Assembly: GCA_900470155.1 (NCBI GenBank)
Contig: UBZT01000017.1
Coordinates: 1-51,896, forward strand
Length of the DNA stretch: 51,896 bases
Origin: Hyphomicrobiales bacterium
GTDB taxonomy: Bacteria > Pseudomonadota > Alphaproteobacteria > Rhizobiales > Rhizobiaceae
Reading direction: 5' to 3'
Numbering within the stretch: position 1 is the first letter of the stretch; each line of letters opens with the position of its first letter. Shown one piece after another: positions 25,458 to 32,892 of the stretch. A model generated the notes under the pieces. It was not told where the DNA came from. It ran no database searches and saw only the letters and a list, made by a program, of their open reading frames with translations. Both the position numbers and the translations under genes were made by a program.

Positions 25458-26091
25458 CGCCAATCCGGCTCCGATGACCACCATAGCCAAGGGCAATGCC
25501 GCCCCGGCAAAAAAAGCCGCCACCGGCGCCTACACGCCCGCCGGCGTCTCGCCGAACCGTCGCGCCCGCCGCTCCTACACCATCCGTCTCTGGGCCGTGC
25601 GCCATTCGCGCTTCCTCGAATGGTTCTACAACCGCTTCGCCCATATGTTCCTGTTGCTGCATCCGCTGTGGAAAGCCATCGGCTATGCCCGCGTCGAGCG
25701 GCCGATCACCTTTGTCGAGCGTAACGTCAAGGGCCTGCTGTTCGACTGTCGCATGTGCGGCCAGTGCGCGCTGTCGTCGACCGGCATGTCCTGCCCGATG
25801 AACTGTCCCAAGCAGTTGCGCAACGGTCCCTGCGGCGGTGTGCGGGCCAATGGCAACTGCGAAGTCGAACCCGACATGCCCTGCGTCTGGGTCCAGGCCT
25901 GGAACGGGTCGCGCAACATGGCGAAAGGCGATGCCATCTTGAACGTGCAGAAACCGGTCAACCAGTCGCTGCGCGAAACCTCGTCCTGGCTGCGCGTGAC
26001 GGCCGAAGCCGCTGCCAACCGCGAAACCGCTGTGTCGAAATCTGCTGGCCCGAATTCTGCTGGCCCGAATTCTGCTGGCAAGGAAGCCTGA
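25450..26091 (+). CDS. MetV-like Cys-rich protein (methylenetetrahydrofolate reductase C-terminal domain)
   Basis: A 213-residue protein with eight cysteines at 100, 103, 106, 115, 119, 128, 137 and 145 (CRMCGQC, SCPMNC, GPCGG, NC, PC), the pattern of the MTHFR_C/MetV domain that binds zinc and an Fe-S cluster and partners MetF in acetogens. Residues 1-45 are Ala/Pro-rich and then basic (PNRRARR). It overlaps the previous gene by 8 nt and ends 3 nt before metF, so the three are translated together. The C-terminus is built from a 15-bp DNA tandem repeat (SAGPN). It probably supplies the redox site that lets MetF exchange electrons with ferredoxin or NADH. Confidence 0.85.
   Translation: MADANPAPMTTIAKGNAAPAKKAATGAYTPAGVSPNRRARRSYTIRLWAVRHSRFLEWFYNRFAHMFLLLHPLWKAIGYARVERPITFVERNVKGLLFDCRMCGQCALSSTGMSCPMNCPKQLRNGPCGGVRANGNCEVEPDMPCVWVQAWNGSRNMAKGDAILNVQKPVNQSLRETSSWLRVTAEAAANRETAVSKSAGPNSAGPNSAGKEA
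26041..26079 (+). repeat. 15-bp coding tandem repeat at the end of the MetV-like gene
   Basis: The unit tctgctggcccgaat occurs at 26041-26055 and 26056-26070, then 9 nt of a third copy. It encodes SAGPN-SAGPN-SAG. Being in frame, copy-number change would vary tail length without a frameshift. Confidence 0.9.
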
Positions 26092-26094
26092 CCC

Positions 26095-27189
26095 ATGGCC
26101 CATATTGACGAAAACCCGCTTGGCGCCCATCTGCCGCTCGATCCCCTGCCCGGCCATTCCTCTCTCGGCCGGTTGGAACGTGTCCTGCGCCGCGGCGAAT
26201 TTGCCGTCACCGCCGAACTGAACCCGCCCGACAGCGCCGATCCCCAGGACGTCTATGAACGCGCCAAGGTGTTCGACGGCTGGGTCGACGGTATCAACGC
26301 GGTCGACGCCTCGGGTGCCAACTGCCACATGTCCTCGGTCGGCATCTGCGCGCTTCTGACCCGCATGGGCTATGCCCCGATCATGCAGATCGCCTGCCGC
26401 GACAAGAACCGCATCGCCATCCAGGGCGACGTGCTCGGTGCCGCCGCCATGGGCGTGCAGAACATCATGTGCCTGACCGGCGACGGCGTGCAGGCCGGCG
26501 ACCAGCCTGGCGCAAAGCCGGTCTTCGACCTCGACTGCATGTCGCTTCTGGAAACCGTGCGCACAATGCGCGACGAGGCGAAATTTCTCTCCGGCCGCAA
26601 GCTGTCAACGCCGCCGAAGGTCTTTCTCGGCGCCGCCATCAATCCGTTTGCCCCGCCCTACGATTTCCGCCCCTACCGGCTCGGCAAGAAGATCGAGGCC
26701 GGCGCGCAGTTCGTCCAGAGCCAGTATTGTTTCGACGTGCCGATGTTCCGCGACTACATGGCGAAGGTCCGCGATCTCGGCTTCCACGAAAAATGCTACA
26801 TCCTGGTTGGCGTCGGCCCGCTGGCGTCTGCCAAGACCGCCAAATGGATCCGCTCCAACGTGCCCGGCATCCACATTCCCGATTCGGTCATTGCCCGCCT
26901 CGAAGGCGCACAGGATCAGAAGAAGGAAGGCAAGCAGCTCTGCATCGACATCATCAACGAGGTGAAGGAGATCGAGGGCGTGTCGGGCGTGCATGTCATG
27001 GCTTACCGCCAGGAGGAATATGTCGCCGAAATCGTCCATGAATCCGGCATTCTGAAAGGCCGCCAGCCGTGGAAGCGCGAAACCGGGCGCGGTGATGCCA
27101 TGGTCGCCGAACGCCTTCACGAAATCGGCTCCGAGCCCGTTCAGGACCAACAGGCCCTGGTCGACAAGGCCGCCCACCTGCCGCACTGA
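26095..27189 (+). CDS. metF: Methylenetetrahydrofolate reductase (MetF type)
   Basis: A 364-residue MTHFR barrel. Visible motifs are FAVTAELNPPDSADP, NIMCLTGDGVQAGDQP (FAD/folate region), FLGAAINPF and GAQFVQSQYCFDVPMF. It differs from the E. coli-type enzyme in length and in having its Cys-rich partner as a separate gene. In this setting it is likely to oxidise methyl-THF, made from corrinoid-bound methyl, to methylene-THF. It starts 3 nt after the MetV-like stop. A 98-nt gap separates it from the THF methyltransferase gene. Confidence 0.88.
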   Translation: MAHIDENPLGAHLPLDPLPGHSSLGRLERVLRRGEFAVTAELNPPDSADPQDVYERAKVFDGWVDGINAVDASGANCHMSSVGICALLTRMGYAPIMQIACRDKNRIAIQGDVLGAAAMGVQNIMCLTGDGVQAGDQPGAKPVFDLDCMSLLETVRTMRDEAKFLSGRKLSTPPKVFLGAAINPFAPPYDFRPYRLGKKIEAGAQFVQSQYCFDVPMFRDYMAKVRDLGFHEKCYILVGVGPLASAKTAKWIRSNVPGIHIPDSVIARLEGAQDQKKEGKQLCIDIINEVKEIEGVSGVHVMAYRQEEYVAEIVHESGILKGRQPWKRETGRGDAMVAERLHEIGSEPVQDQQALVDKAAHLPH

Positions 27190-27222
27190 TCAACTGAATA
27201 CGGGAGGAGTTCATCCGCCCGC

Positions 27223-27291
27223 ATGACACACCTTGCATCCATCGACCGTCTGGCGAACAGTGCCCAGAGGCCACACCGGAGATCCACATGA
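27223..27291 (+). CDS. Possible 22-codon leader peptide coupled to the THF methyltransferase
   Basis: ATG at 27223 follows GGGAGGAG by 13 nt and reads 22 codons (MTHLASIDRLANSAQRPHRR...) to a TGA that overlaps the next gene's ATG as ATGA. It could be a leader for translational coupling or a chance frame. The spacing of its ribosome-binding site is long. Confidence 0.3.
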   Translation: MTHLASIDRLANSAQRPHRRST

Positions 27292-28250
27292 CCCGTACCA
27301 TCGTCGCGTCTGCCACCAGGGAAATCATCATCGGCTTCGACCAGCCGTTCTGCGTCATCGGTGAACGCATCAATCCGACTGGCCGCAAGAAACTCGCGGC
27401 AGAAATGATCGAAGGCAATTTCGACACGGTCATCAAGGACGCGCTGGAACAGGTCGCCGCCGGTGCCACCATGCTCGACGTCAATGCCGGCGTCACCTCG
27501 GTCAATCCGAACGAGACTGAGCCGGCTTTGCTGGTCCGGACGATGGAAATCGTCCAGGGCCTCGTCGACGTGCCGCTGTCGATCGACAGTTCCGTCACCG
27601 CCGCCATCGAGGCTGCACTGAAGGTCGCCAAGGGCCGTCCGCTGGTCAATTCGGTGACCGGCGAGGAAGAAAAGCTCGAAGCCATCCTGCCGCTCTGCGC
27701 CAAATACGACGTGCCCGTGGTTGCCATTTCCAATGACGAGACCGGCATCTCGATGGATCCGGACGTGCGTTTCGCCGTTGCCAAGAAGATCGTCGAACGC
27801 GCCATGGACTATGGCATCAAGCCGCATGACATCGTCGTCGACCCGCTGGTCATGCCGATCGGCGCACTCGGCGATGCCGGCCGCCAGGTCTTCCAGCTGC
27901 TCTACCGCCTGCGCAACGAGCTCAAGGTCAACACCACCTGCGGCCTCTCCAACATCTCCTTCGGCCTGCCGCACCGCCACGGCATCAATGCCGGCTTCAT
28001 CCCGATGGTCATCGGCGCCGGCATGACATCGGCGATCATGAACCCCTGCCGTCCGCAGGAAATGGAAGCCGTGCGCGCTGCAAACGTGCTGAATGGCACC
28101 GACCCGAACTGCGGCAACTGGATCATGACCTACCGCGACCACAAGCCGGCCGAAGCCGGTGCCGCGCCCGCCACCACGCCCCCCGGCGCCTCATCCGGCC
28201 GCCGCGGTGGCCGTGCAGGCAGAACCGGCGCGGGGGCTGCGACGGAGTAA
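27288..28250 (+). CDS. Methyltetrahydrofolate:corrinoid protein methyltransferase
   Basis: A 320-residue pterin-binding (dihydropteroate-synthase-like) barrel of the AcsE/MtgA/MtvA group. Motifs: CVIGERINPTGRKKL, GATMLDVNAGV, PLSIDSSV, PLVNSVTGEE and TTCGLSNISFGLP. It moves the methyl group from the corrinoid protein to tetrahydrofolate. The barrel ends near residue 280; the last 35 residues are Ala/Pro/Gly-rich with an Arg-Gly tail (SGRRGGRAGRTGAG). It follows metF on the same strand and is followed by a repeat element and the RACE gene. Confidence 0.92.
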   Translation: MTRTIVASATREIIIGFDQPFCVIGERINPTGRKKLAAEMIEGNFDTVIKDALEQVAAGATMLDVNAGVTSVNPNETEPALLVRTMEIVQGLVDVPLSIDSSVTAAIEAALKVAKGRPLVNSVTGEEEKLEAILPLCAKYDVPVVAISNDETGISMDPDVRFAVAKKIVERAMDYGIKPHDIVVDPLVMPIGALGDAGRQVFQLLYRLRNELKVNTTCGLSNISFGLPHRHGINAGFIPMVIGAGMTSAIMNPCRPQEMEAVRAANVLNGTDPNCGNWIMTYRDHKPAEAGAAPATTPPGASSGRRGGRAGRTGAGAATE

Positions 28251-28261
28251 GTATTAGCTCG

Positions 28262-28370
28262 CCCCTCATCCGCCTGCCGGCACCTTCTCCCCGCAGGCGG
28301 GGAGAAGACACAAGCGGCACCGCGGCCAGTCCCCTCGCCCCGTTTACGGGGAGAGGGCTAGGGTGAGGGG
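28262..28370. repeat. RIME-like palindromic intergenic element
   Basis: The segment opens cccctcatccgcctgccgg, includes the hairpin TTCTCCCCGCaggCGGGGAGAA and a second hairpin CTCGCCCCGtttaCGGGGAGAG, and ends gggtgagggg, the inverse of its start. This matches Rhizobium-specific intergenic mosaic elements (RIME) in form. It lies in the 201-nt gap between two operon genes and may act as an mRNA processing or attenuation site. Confidence 0.75.
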
Positions 28371-28451
28371 CAAGGCGGTCCACTCGACAATGGCAAAAAT
28401 ACCGCTTAGGCACGCCCATTGCTTCCAAGCCTCTCAGGAATTGCATTGCTC

Positions 28452-30476
28452 ATGACCGATATTGATCCCCTCGTCCTCTTCATGCCCTCCGGCAAACGCG
28501 GCCGCTTCCCGACCGGCACCACCGTGATCGAGGCCGCCCGTCAGCTCGGGGTCTATGTCGAGAGCGTCTGCGGCGGCCGCGCCACCTGTGGGCGCTGCCA
28601 GATCGAGGTCCAGGAAGGCCATTTCGCAAAGCATGGCATCACCTCCTCCAACGACCATATCTCCGCGCCCGGCCCCAAGGAAAAGCGCTACGCCGAAGTC
28701 CGCACTTTGCCGGAAGGCCGGCGCCTTTCCTGCTCGGCCACGATCGAAGGCGATCTCGTCGTCGACGTGCCGCAGGACGCCGTCGTCAACGCCCAGGTCG
28801 TCCGCAAGGCGGCAAGCGACCGGGTGATCGAGCGCAATCCCGCCGTTCATCTCTGTTATGTCGAGGTGGATGAGCCCGACATGCACAAGCCGCTCGGCGA
28901 TCTCGACCGCATGAAGGTCATGCTGGAAAAGGATTGGGGCTATACCGATCTGCAGCTTGACCCTTATCTCCTGCCGCAAGCCCAGAAAATCCTGCGCAAG
29001 GGCAACTGGACAGTCACCGCCGCGATCCATCGCGACAGCGAAACCTCCCGTCCGACCATCGTTGCCCTCTGGCCCGGCCTGCACAACGAGGCCTATGGCA
29101 TTGCCTGCGACATCGGCTCGACGACGATCGCCATGCATCTCGTCTCGCTGCTCTCCGGCCGCATCGTCGCTTCGTCCGGCGCGTCCAACCCGCAGATCCG
29201 CTTCGGCGAGGATCTGATGAGCCGCGTGTCCTATGTGATGATGAACCCGGACGGGCGCGAAGCGATGACCAAGGCCGTCCGCCACGCTGTCTCCGACCTC
29301 GTCGATCTGGTCTGCGCCTCCGGCGGCGTCGCCCGCAGCGACATTCTTGATTCCGTCTTCGTCGCCAATCCGATCATGCACCACCTCTTCCTTGGCATCG
29401 ACCCGACCGAACTCGGCCAGGCGCCCTTTGCGCTCGCCGTCTCCGGCGCGATCTCTTGCAAGGCAAGCGATATCGAGCTCTCTCTCAATCCGGGTGCGCG
29501 CACCTATCTTCTGCCCTGCATCGCCGGCCATGTCGGCGCGGATGCTGCCGGCGCCACACTCGCCGAAGGCCCGCACCGCCAGGACAAGATGATGCTGATG
29601 GTCGATGTCGGCACCAATGCCGAGATCGTCCTTGGTAACCGCGAACGCACCGTTGCCGCATCCTCGCCGACCGGCCCCGCCTTCGAGGGCGCCGAAATCT
29701 CCTGCGGCCAGCGCGCAGCACCCGGCGCCATTGAACGCGTGCGCATCGATGCGACAACGCTGGAGCCTCGCTTCAAGGTCATCGGCGTCGAGCAATGGTC
29801 CGACGAAGAGGGCTTCACTGAGGCCGCCGAAAAGACCGGCATCACCGGCATCTGCGGCTCTGCGATCATTGAAGTCGTCGCCGAAATGTATCTCTCCGGC
29901 GTCATCTCGACGGATGGCGTCGTCGACGGTGGCATGGCGGCCAAGAGCCCGCGCATCCTGTCCACCGGCCGAACCTTCTCCTATCTGCTGCACGAGGGTG
30001 CGCAGAAGATCACGGTCACCCAGAACGACGTGCGCGCCATCCAGCTCGCCAAGGCGGCCCTCTATGCCGGCATCAAGCTCCTGATGGAAAAGCTCGGCGT
30101 CGAAACGGTCGACACAATCCGCTTCGCCGGCGCCTTCGGCTCCTTCATCGATCCGAAATACGCCATGGTCCTCGGCCTGATCCCCGATTGCGACCTCGCC
30201 GAGGTAAAAGCCGTCGGCAATGCCGCCGGTACCGGCGCGCTGATGGCGCTCTTGAACCGCGGCCACCGCCGCGAGATCGAGGAAACCGTCACCCGGATCG
30301 AAAAGATCGAGACTGCGCTGGAGCCGCATTTCCAGCAGCTGTTCATCGACGCCATGGCCCTGCCCAACAAGGTTGATCCCTTCCCCAAACTCGCAGCCGT
30401 GGTCACTTTGCCCGAACGCAAGGTCCTGTCGGACGGCGATGGCGAAGGCCGCCGGCGCCGCAGAAGCCGCGAGTAA
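28452..30476 (+). CDS. Reductive activator of corrinoid proteins (RACE/RamA-like, DUF4445 ASKHA)
   Basis: A 674-residue protein with an N-terminal 2Fe-2S ferredoxin domain, C40-x5-C46-x2-C49 and C94, a linker domain and a C-terminal ASKHA ATPase domain (DIGSTTIAMHL, VDVGTNAEIVLGN, FAGAFGSF). RACE proteins use ATP to drive reduction of inactive Co(II) corrinoid back to Co(I). The start MTDIDPLVLF was chosen over an upstream Met in the repeat-adjacent leader. The C-terminus has a basic tail (GEGRRRRRSRE). In an aerobic bacterium frequent oxidation of Co(I) makes such an activator essential for the MttB route. Confidence 0.93.
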   Translation: MTDIDPLVLFMPSGKRGRFPTGTTVIEAARQLGVYVESVCGGRATCGRCQIEVQEGHFAKHGITSSNDHISAPGPKEKRYAEVRTLPEGRRLSCSATIEGDLVVDVPQDAVVNAQVVRKAASDRVIERNPAVHLCYVEVDEPDMHKPLGDLDRMKVMLEKDWGYTDLQLDPYLLPQAQKILRKGNWTVTAAIHRDSETSRPTIVALWPGLHNEAYGIACDIGSTTIAMHLVSLLSGRIVASSGASNPQIRFGEDLMSRVSYVMMNPDGREAMTKAVRHAVSDLVDLVCASGGVARSDILDSVFVANPIMHHLFLGIDPTELGQAPFALAVSGAISCKASDIELSLNPGARTYLLPCIAGHVGADAAGATLAEGPHRQDKMMLMVDVGTNAEIVLGNRERTVAASSPTGPAFEGAEISCGQRAAPGAIERVRIDATTLEPRFKVIGVEQWSDEEGFTEAAEKTGITGICGSAIIEVVAEMYLSGVISTDGVVDGGMAAKSPRILSTGRTFSYLLHEGAQKITVTQNDVRAIQLAKAALYAGIKLLMEKLGVETVDTIRFAGAFGSFIDPKYAMVLGLIPDCDLAEVKAVGNAAGTGALMALLNRGHRREIEETVTRIEKIETALEPHFQQLFIDAMALPNKVDPFPKLAAVVTLPERKVLSDGDGEGRRRRRSRE

Positions 30477-30536
30477 CCTGCAGCCGTCCCGACATCAGCA
30501 ACCGGTAGAACAGGCCATCCGTTTTACCCGGCGCCG

Positions 30537-30555
30537 ATCCCCATCATGAGGGGAT
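30537..30555. terminator. Hairpin between the RACE gene and the convergent thioesterase
   Basis: ATCCCC (30537-30542) pairs with GGGGAT (30550-30555) over a 7-nt loop, 60 nt after the RACE stop. No T-run; possible bidirectional terminator. Confidence 0.35.
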
Positions 30556-30627
30556 GACCAGCACCCGCCGGTTGCTCCAGATGCGCGTCTCGGCCAGCGC
30601 CTTCAGATTGACTCGCCCAGCATGGCG

Positions 30628-31059
30628 CTACACCGACGCCATTTCAGTCGGCAGCAGCCGCGCCCGCTGCGCCTCCGAAAACCCGTGTGACTTGCGCGTC
30701 GCCTGGCTGAAATGCACCACAACCGTCTCCGCCGTGGCGCAACACACGCCGTTCTGGAACACCGCCTGCTGCATCGTCACCGACGAGCGACCGACCTTGA
30801 CGACGCGCGTGCCGATATCGACGGTGCCGGGCCACAGGATCTCGGCGAGATAATTGATGTCGAGCTTGGCGACGACGAAGGAATATCCGTCTTCCAGCAG
30901 CGGTTCCTCGTTCGCTGCAAGGATCATCTCGACCCGTCCGGTCTCCATGAACGTGGCAAACACCGCATTGTTGACATGCCCCTGGCGATCCGTGTCGCCG
31001 TAGCGCAGCTTGTCATAGGCGCGGTTGGGAAAGTCTTCGAGGCGAGGCATCTGATCCAT
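30628..31059 (-). CDS. 4HBT-type thioesterase
   Basis: A 143-residue hotdog-fold protein. The catalytic region is RYGDTDRQGHVNNAVFATFMETGR with the YbgC/4HBT aspartate. It hydrolyses some acyl-CoA thioester; the substrate is unknown. It sits 33 nt downstream of the LysR gene on the same strand, so it may be co-transcribed with it. No signal peptide. Confidence 0.88.
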   Translation of the reverse strand: MDQMPRLEDFPNRAYDKLRYGDTDRQGHVNNAVFATFMETGRVEMILAANEEPLLEDGYSFVVAKLDINYLAEILWPGTVDIGTRVVKVGRSSVTMQQAVFQNGVCCATAETVVVHFSQATRKSHGFSEAQRARLLPTEMASV

Positions 31060-31092
31060 GCAATGTCCGATCGTCTGGGGCGCTGCGGCGAA

Positions 31093-31989
31093 TTAGGCCG
31101 CGATGCCGATCATTTCGGAAAACGCATAACGCACGCTGTCGGCCACCGCCTGGATCGTATCGCTGGTTTCCTTGCCGGTCAGCAGCCGAACCTCGAAACT
31201 GCCGAGTTCCGGCAGTCCGTGCTTGGCGCCGAGGGCCGTCATCTCGTCGGTCAGGTAGTTGCGCGGCAGCGGCGCGACGGCCAGATCGGCGATCACGGCC
31301 GCACGCTGCGCCATCGTATGGGCCGACAGATAGGCGATCCGGTAGGGCCGCTTGCCCTTGTCCAGCCGTGCCAGCGCGTCGGCGCGCCAGCAGCAGCCGT
31401 CTTCCCAGATCGACACCGGCAACGGATCGCGCAGATGCGCCGTGCCGCACTTGGCGCCAGCCCAGACCAGCTGTTCCTGGTGGATCACCTCGCCATCATG
31501 CGTCACCATGCCCGGAGCGCAATTGATCAGGGTAAGGTCCAGCCGTTGCTCCTGCAGTCGCCGGCGCAACGCCCCGGAGGAATCGACCGTCAGGTCGACC
31601 ATGATCGCCGGATAGACTTCGGCAAAACGCCTGAGAATGGTCGGCATGAAGCGTTCGCCGATATCGTCCGGCGCACCAAGCCTGACCACACCCTTCATTT
31701 CCGGCATGCGGAACCGCCCGACCGCCTCGTTCGACAGCGCCAGCATCCGCCGCGCGTAAGGCAACAGCGTCTCGCCACCTTCGGTGAGCGTCACCGAGCG
31801 GGCGTCGCGCAGAAACAGCGTCACATTCAGTTGTTCTTCGAGCTTCTTGATCTGCATCGAGACAGCCGAGGGCGTGCGAAACACGCGGTCGGCTGCCGTG
31901 GTGAAACTGCCTGTCTCCGCAATGGCGACGAAGGTCCGCAGCACATCGTTATCGAGCAGTGGCAGGGGTTGGCGCAGCATGAGTGTCAT
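31093..31989 (-). CDS. LysR family transcriptional regulator
   Basis: A 298-residue LysR protein. The winged helix-turn-helix spans about residues 10-65 (LRTFVAIAETGSFTTAADRV...), the effector domain follows from about 95. The start MTLMLRQPL has GAAGG upstream; a longer frame runs into the divergent promoter region and is rejected. A perfect palindrome of LysR type lies 50-64 nt upstream, between this gene and a divergent DUF1127 gene, so autoregulation and control of that gene are likely. The effector is unknown. Confidence 0.92.
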   Translation of the reverse strand: MTLMLRQPLPLLDNDVLRTFVAIAETGSFTTAADRVFRTPSAVSMQIKKLEEQLNVTLFLRDARSVTLTEGGETLLPYARRMLALSNEAVGRFRMPEMKGVVRLGAPDDIGERFMPTILRRFAEVYPAIMVDLTVDSSGALRRRLQEQRLDLTLINCAPGMVTHDGEVIHQEQLVWAGAKCGTAHLRDPLPVSIWEDGCCWRADALARLDKGKRPYRIAYLSAHTMAQRAAVIADLAVAPLPRNYLTDEMTALGAKHGLPELGSFEVRLLTGKETSDTIQAVADSVRYAFSEMIGIAA

Positions 31990-32038
31990 GGCGGTAGCCT
32001 TCAAGAAAATTGAACATGAAGACGATATCATTGCATTT

Positions 32039-32053
32039 GATTGAATGTCAATC
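32039..32053. promoter_or_regulatory. LysR-type operator candidate
   Basis: GATTGA-atg-TCAATC is a perfect 6-bp inverted repeat containing a T-N11-A core (ATTGAatgTCAAT), located between the divergent LysR and DUF1127 genes. Confidence 0.6.
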
Positions 32054-32096
32054 GAGGCGCATCCTCTTCGCATACACTGCAAAACAGGAGGAAGAC

Positions 32097-32306
32097 ATGC
32101 TTCTCGGAGCTTTTCTGGCCTATTGCCACGACCGCTATCGCGAACACAGCAACAACCGCCGCCGGGCGAGAACGCGCGCCGCGGCCCTGCGTGAGATCGC
32201 CCGCCTGCCGGACTACCTGCAGCGCGATCTGACATTGGGTGGCGGGGATCAGTCATCAATGAATCGAATTGATGCCATCAGAAACATTCGTTTGATTGAT
32301 GAATAG
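32097..32306 (+). CDS. DUF1127-like small basic protein
   Basis: A 69-residue protein with an Arg-rich middle (NNRRRARTRAAALREIARL) and the DUF1127 ending pattern LPDYLQRDL. AGGAGGAAG precedes the ATG by 3 nt. DUF1127 proteins in rhizobia and agrobacteria affect phosphate and one-carbon/RNA turnover phenotypes; the molecular role is open. It is divergent from the LysR gene and followed by a second DUF1127 gene 66 nt downstream. Confidence 0.72.
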   Translation: MLLGAFLAYCHDRYREHSNNRRRARTRAAALREIARLPDYLQRDLTLGGGDQSSMNRIDAIRNIRLIDE

Positions 32307-32371
32307 CAGCAGCAGATAAACGATCTGCCGAATGGGTTTCCCGTTGGGCTCGAACGAAAAGGATAAATGCC

Positions 32372-32587
32372 ATGACACTGGTTCATTTCGATACCCCGAT
32401 TGCCCGCTCTCTGCGTGGTGTTCCGGCGGCGAACCGCCCGGCGCGCCTGCCAGCGCTCGGGATCGTCAAGGCCCTCGCGGCGGTCAACGAGTGGCGCAAA
32501 CGCCGCGAGCAAATGCGTGCCCTGGAATCCTTGCCCTTCGATCTGCGCAAGGACCTTGGCTGGCCTGCCGGCGACATGCATCGCTGA
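32372..32587 (+). CDS. DUF1127 domain protein
   Basis: A 71-residue protein with the C-terminal DUF1127 motif (EWRKRREQMRALESLPFDLRK read in two halves: helix, then LPFDLRKDLGW). AAAAGGATAAA is the ribosome-binding site. Two DUF1127 genes in tandem between two regulators suggests stress or nutrient response, though no specific role can be read from sequence. Confidence 0.85.
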   Translation: MTLVHFDTPIARSLRGVPAANRPARLPALGIVKALAAVNEWRKRREQMRALESLPFDLRKDLGWPAGDMHR

Positions 32588-32609
32588 TCGGCGCGATCCT
32601 GCGATCGCC

Positions 32610-32637
32610 TGCGACATGGCCGCGCGGTCATGTCGCA
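32610..32637 (+). terminator. Long palindrome after the DUF1127 genes
   Basis: TGCGACATG (32610-32618) pairs with CATGTCGCA (32629-32637) around a self-complementary CCGCGCGG centre. It follows the DUF1127 stop by 22 nt. No T-run of its own. Confidence 0.5.
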
Positions 32638-32649
32638 AACCGGCTGAAT

Positions 32650-32698
32650 GGAGGGGCCGGCGCCAAGCGCCGGATCCTCCAACAAAGGGTTTTCTTTT
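32650..32698 (+). terminator. Rho-independent terminator candidate
   Basis: GGAGG-gg-CCGGCGC (32650-32663) pairs with GCGCCGG-at-CCTCC (32667-32680) over a 3-nt loop, followed by GGGTTTTCTTTT. Likely ends the DUF1127 transcript. Confidence 0.65.
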
Positions 32699-32892
32699 CA
32701 ACGACCTGCTAAACTGACGATTGTTATCTCCAAGACAATTGCGTCGCAGGATGGAAACACGGAAGAAATGTCGCTTTTTAGCGGATCGGAATACTTCCGC
32801 GCCGCTGAATTCCATGTCAATGTCGCAGTGAGAACATCCCAAAAGACATTTCCGGTCGAGCATGCCGGAAAACAAGGGAACTGGACATCACC

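Larger units (their letters stand above)
32588..32892. other. 305-nt region between DUF1127 gene and GlxA-type regulator
   Basis: No gene. It has two strong hairpins (listed separately), then an AT-richer promoter-like part. tgtcgcagtg at 32821-32830 recurs as its complement in the cobQ leader (11209-11218), and catgtcgca-like motifs occur several times. Confidence 0.6.

Noticed and set aside
32821..32830. Shared decamer tgtcgcagtg in the regulator and cobQ leaders as a regulon motif
   Set aside because: Only two copies and no palindrome; with so many possible decamers this can be chance.
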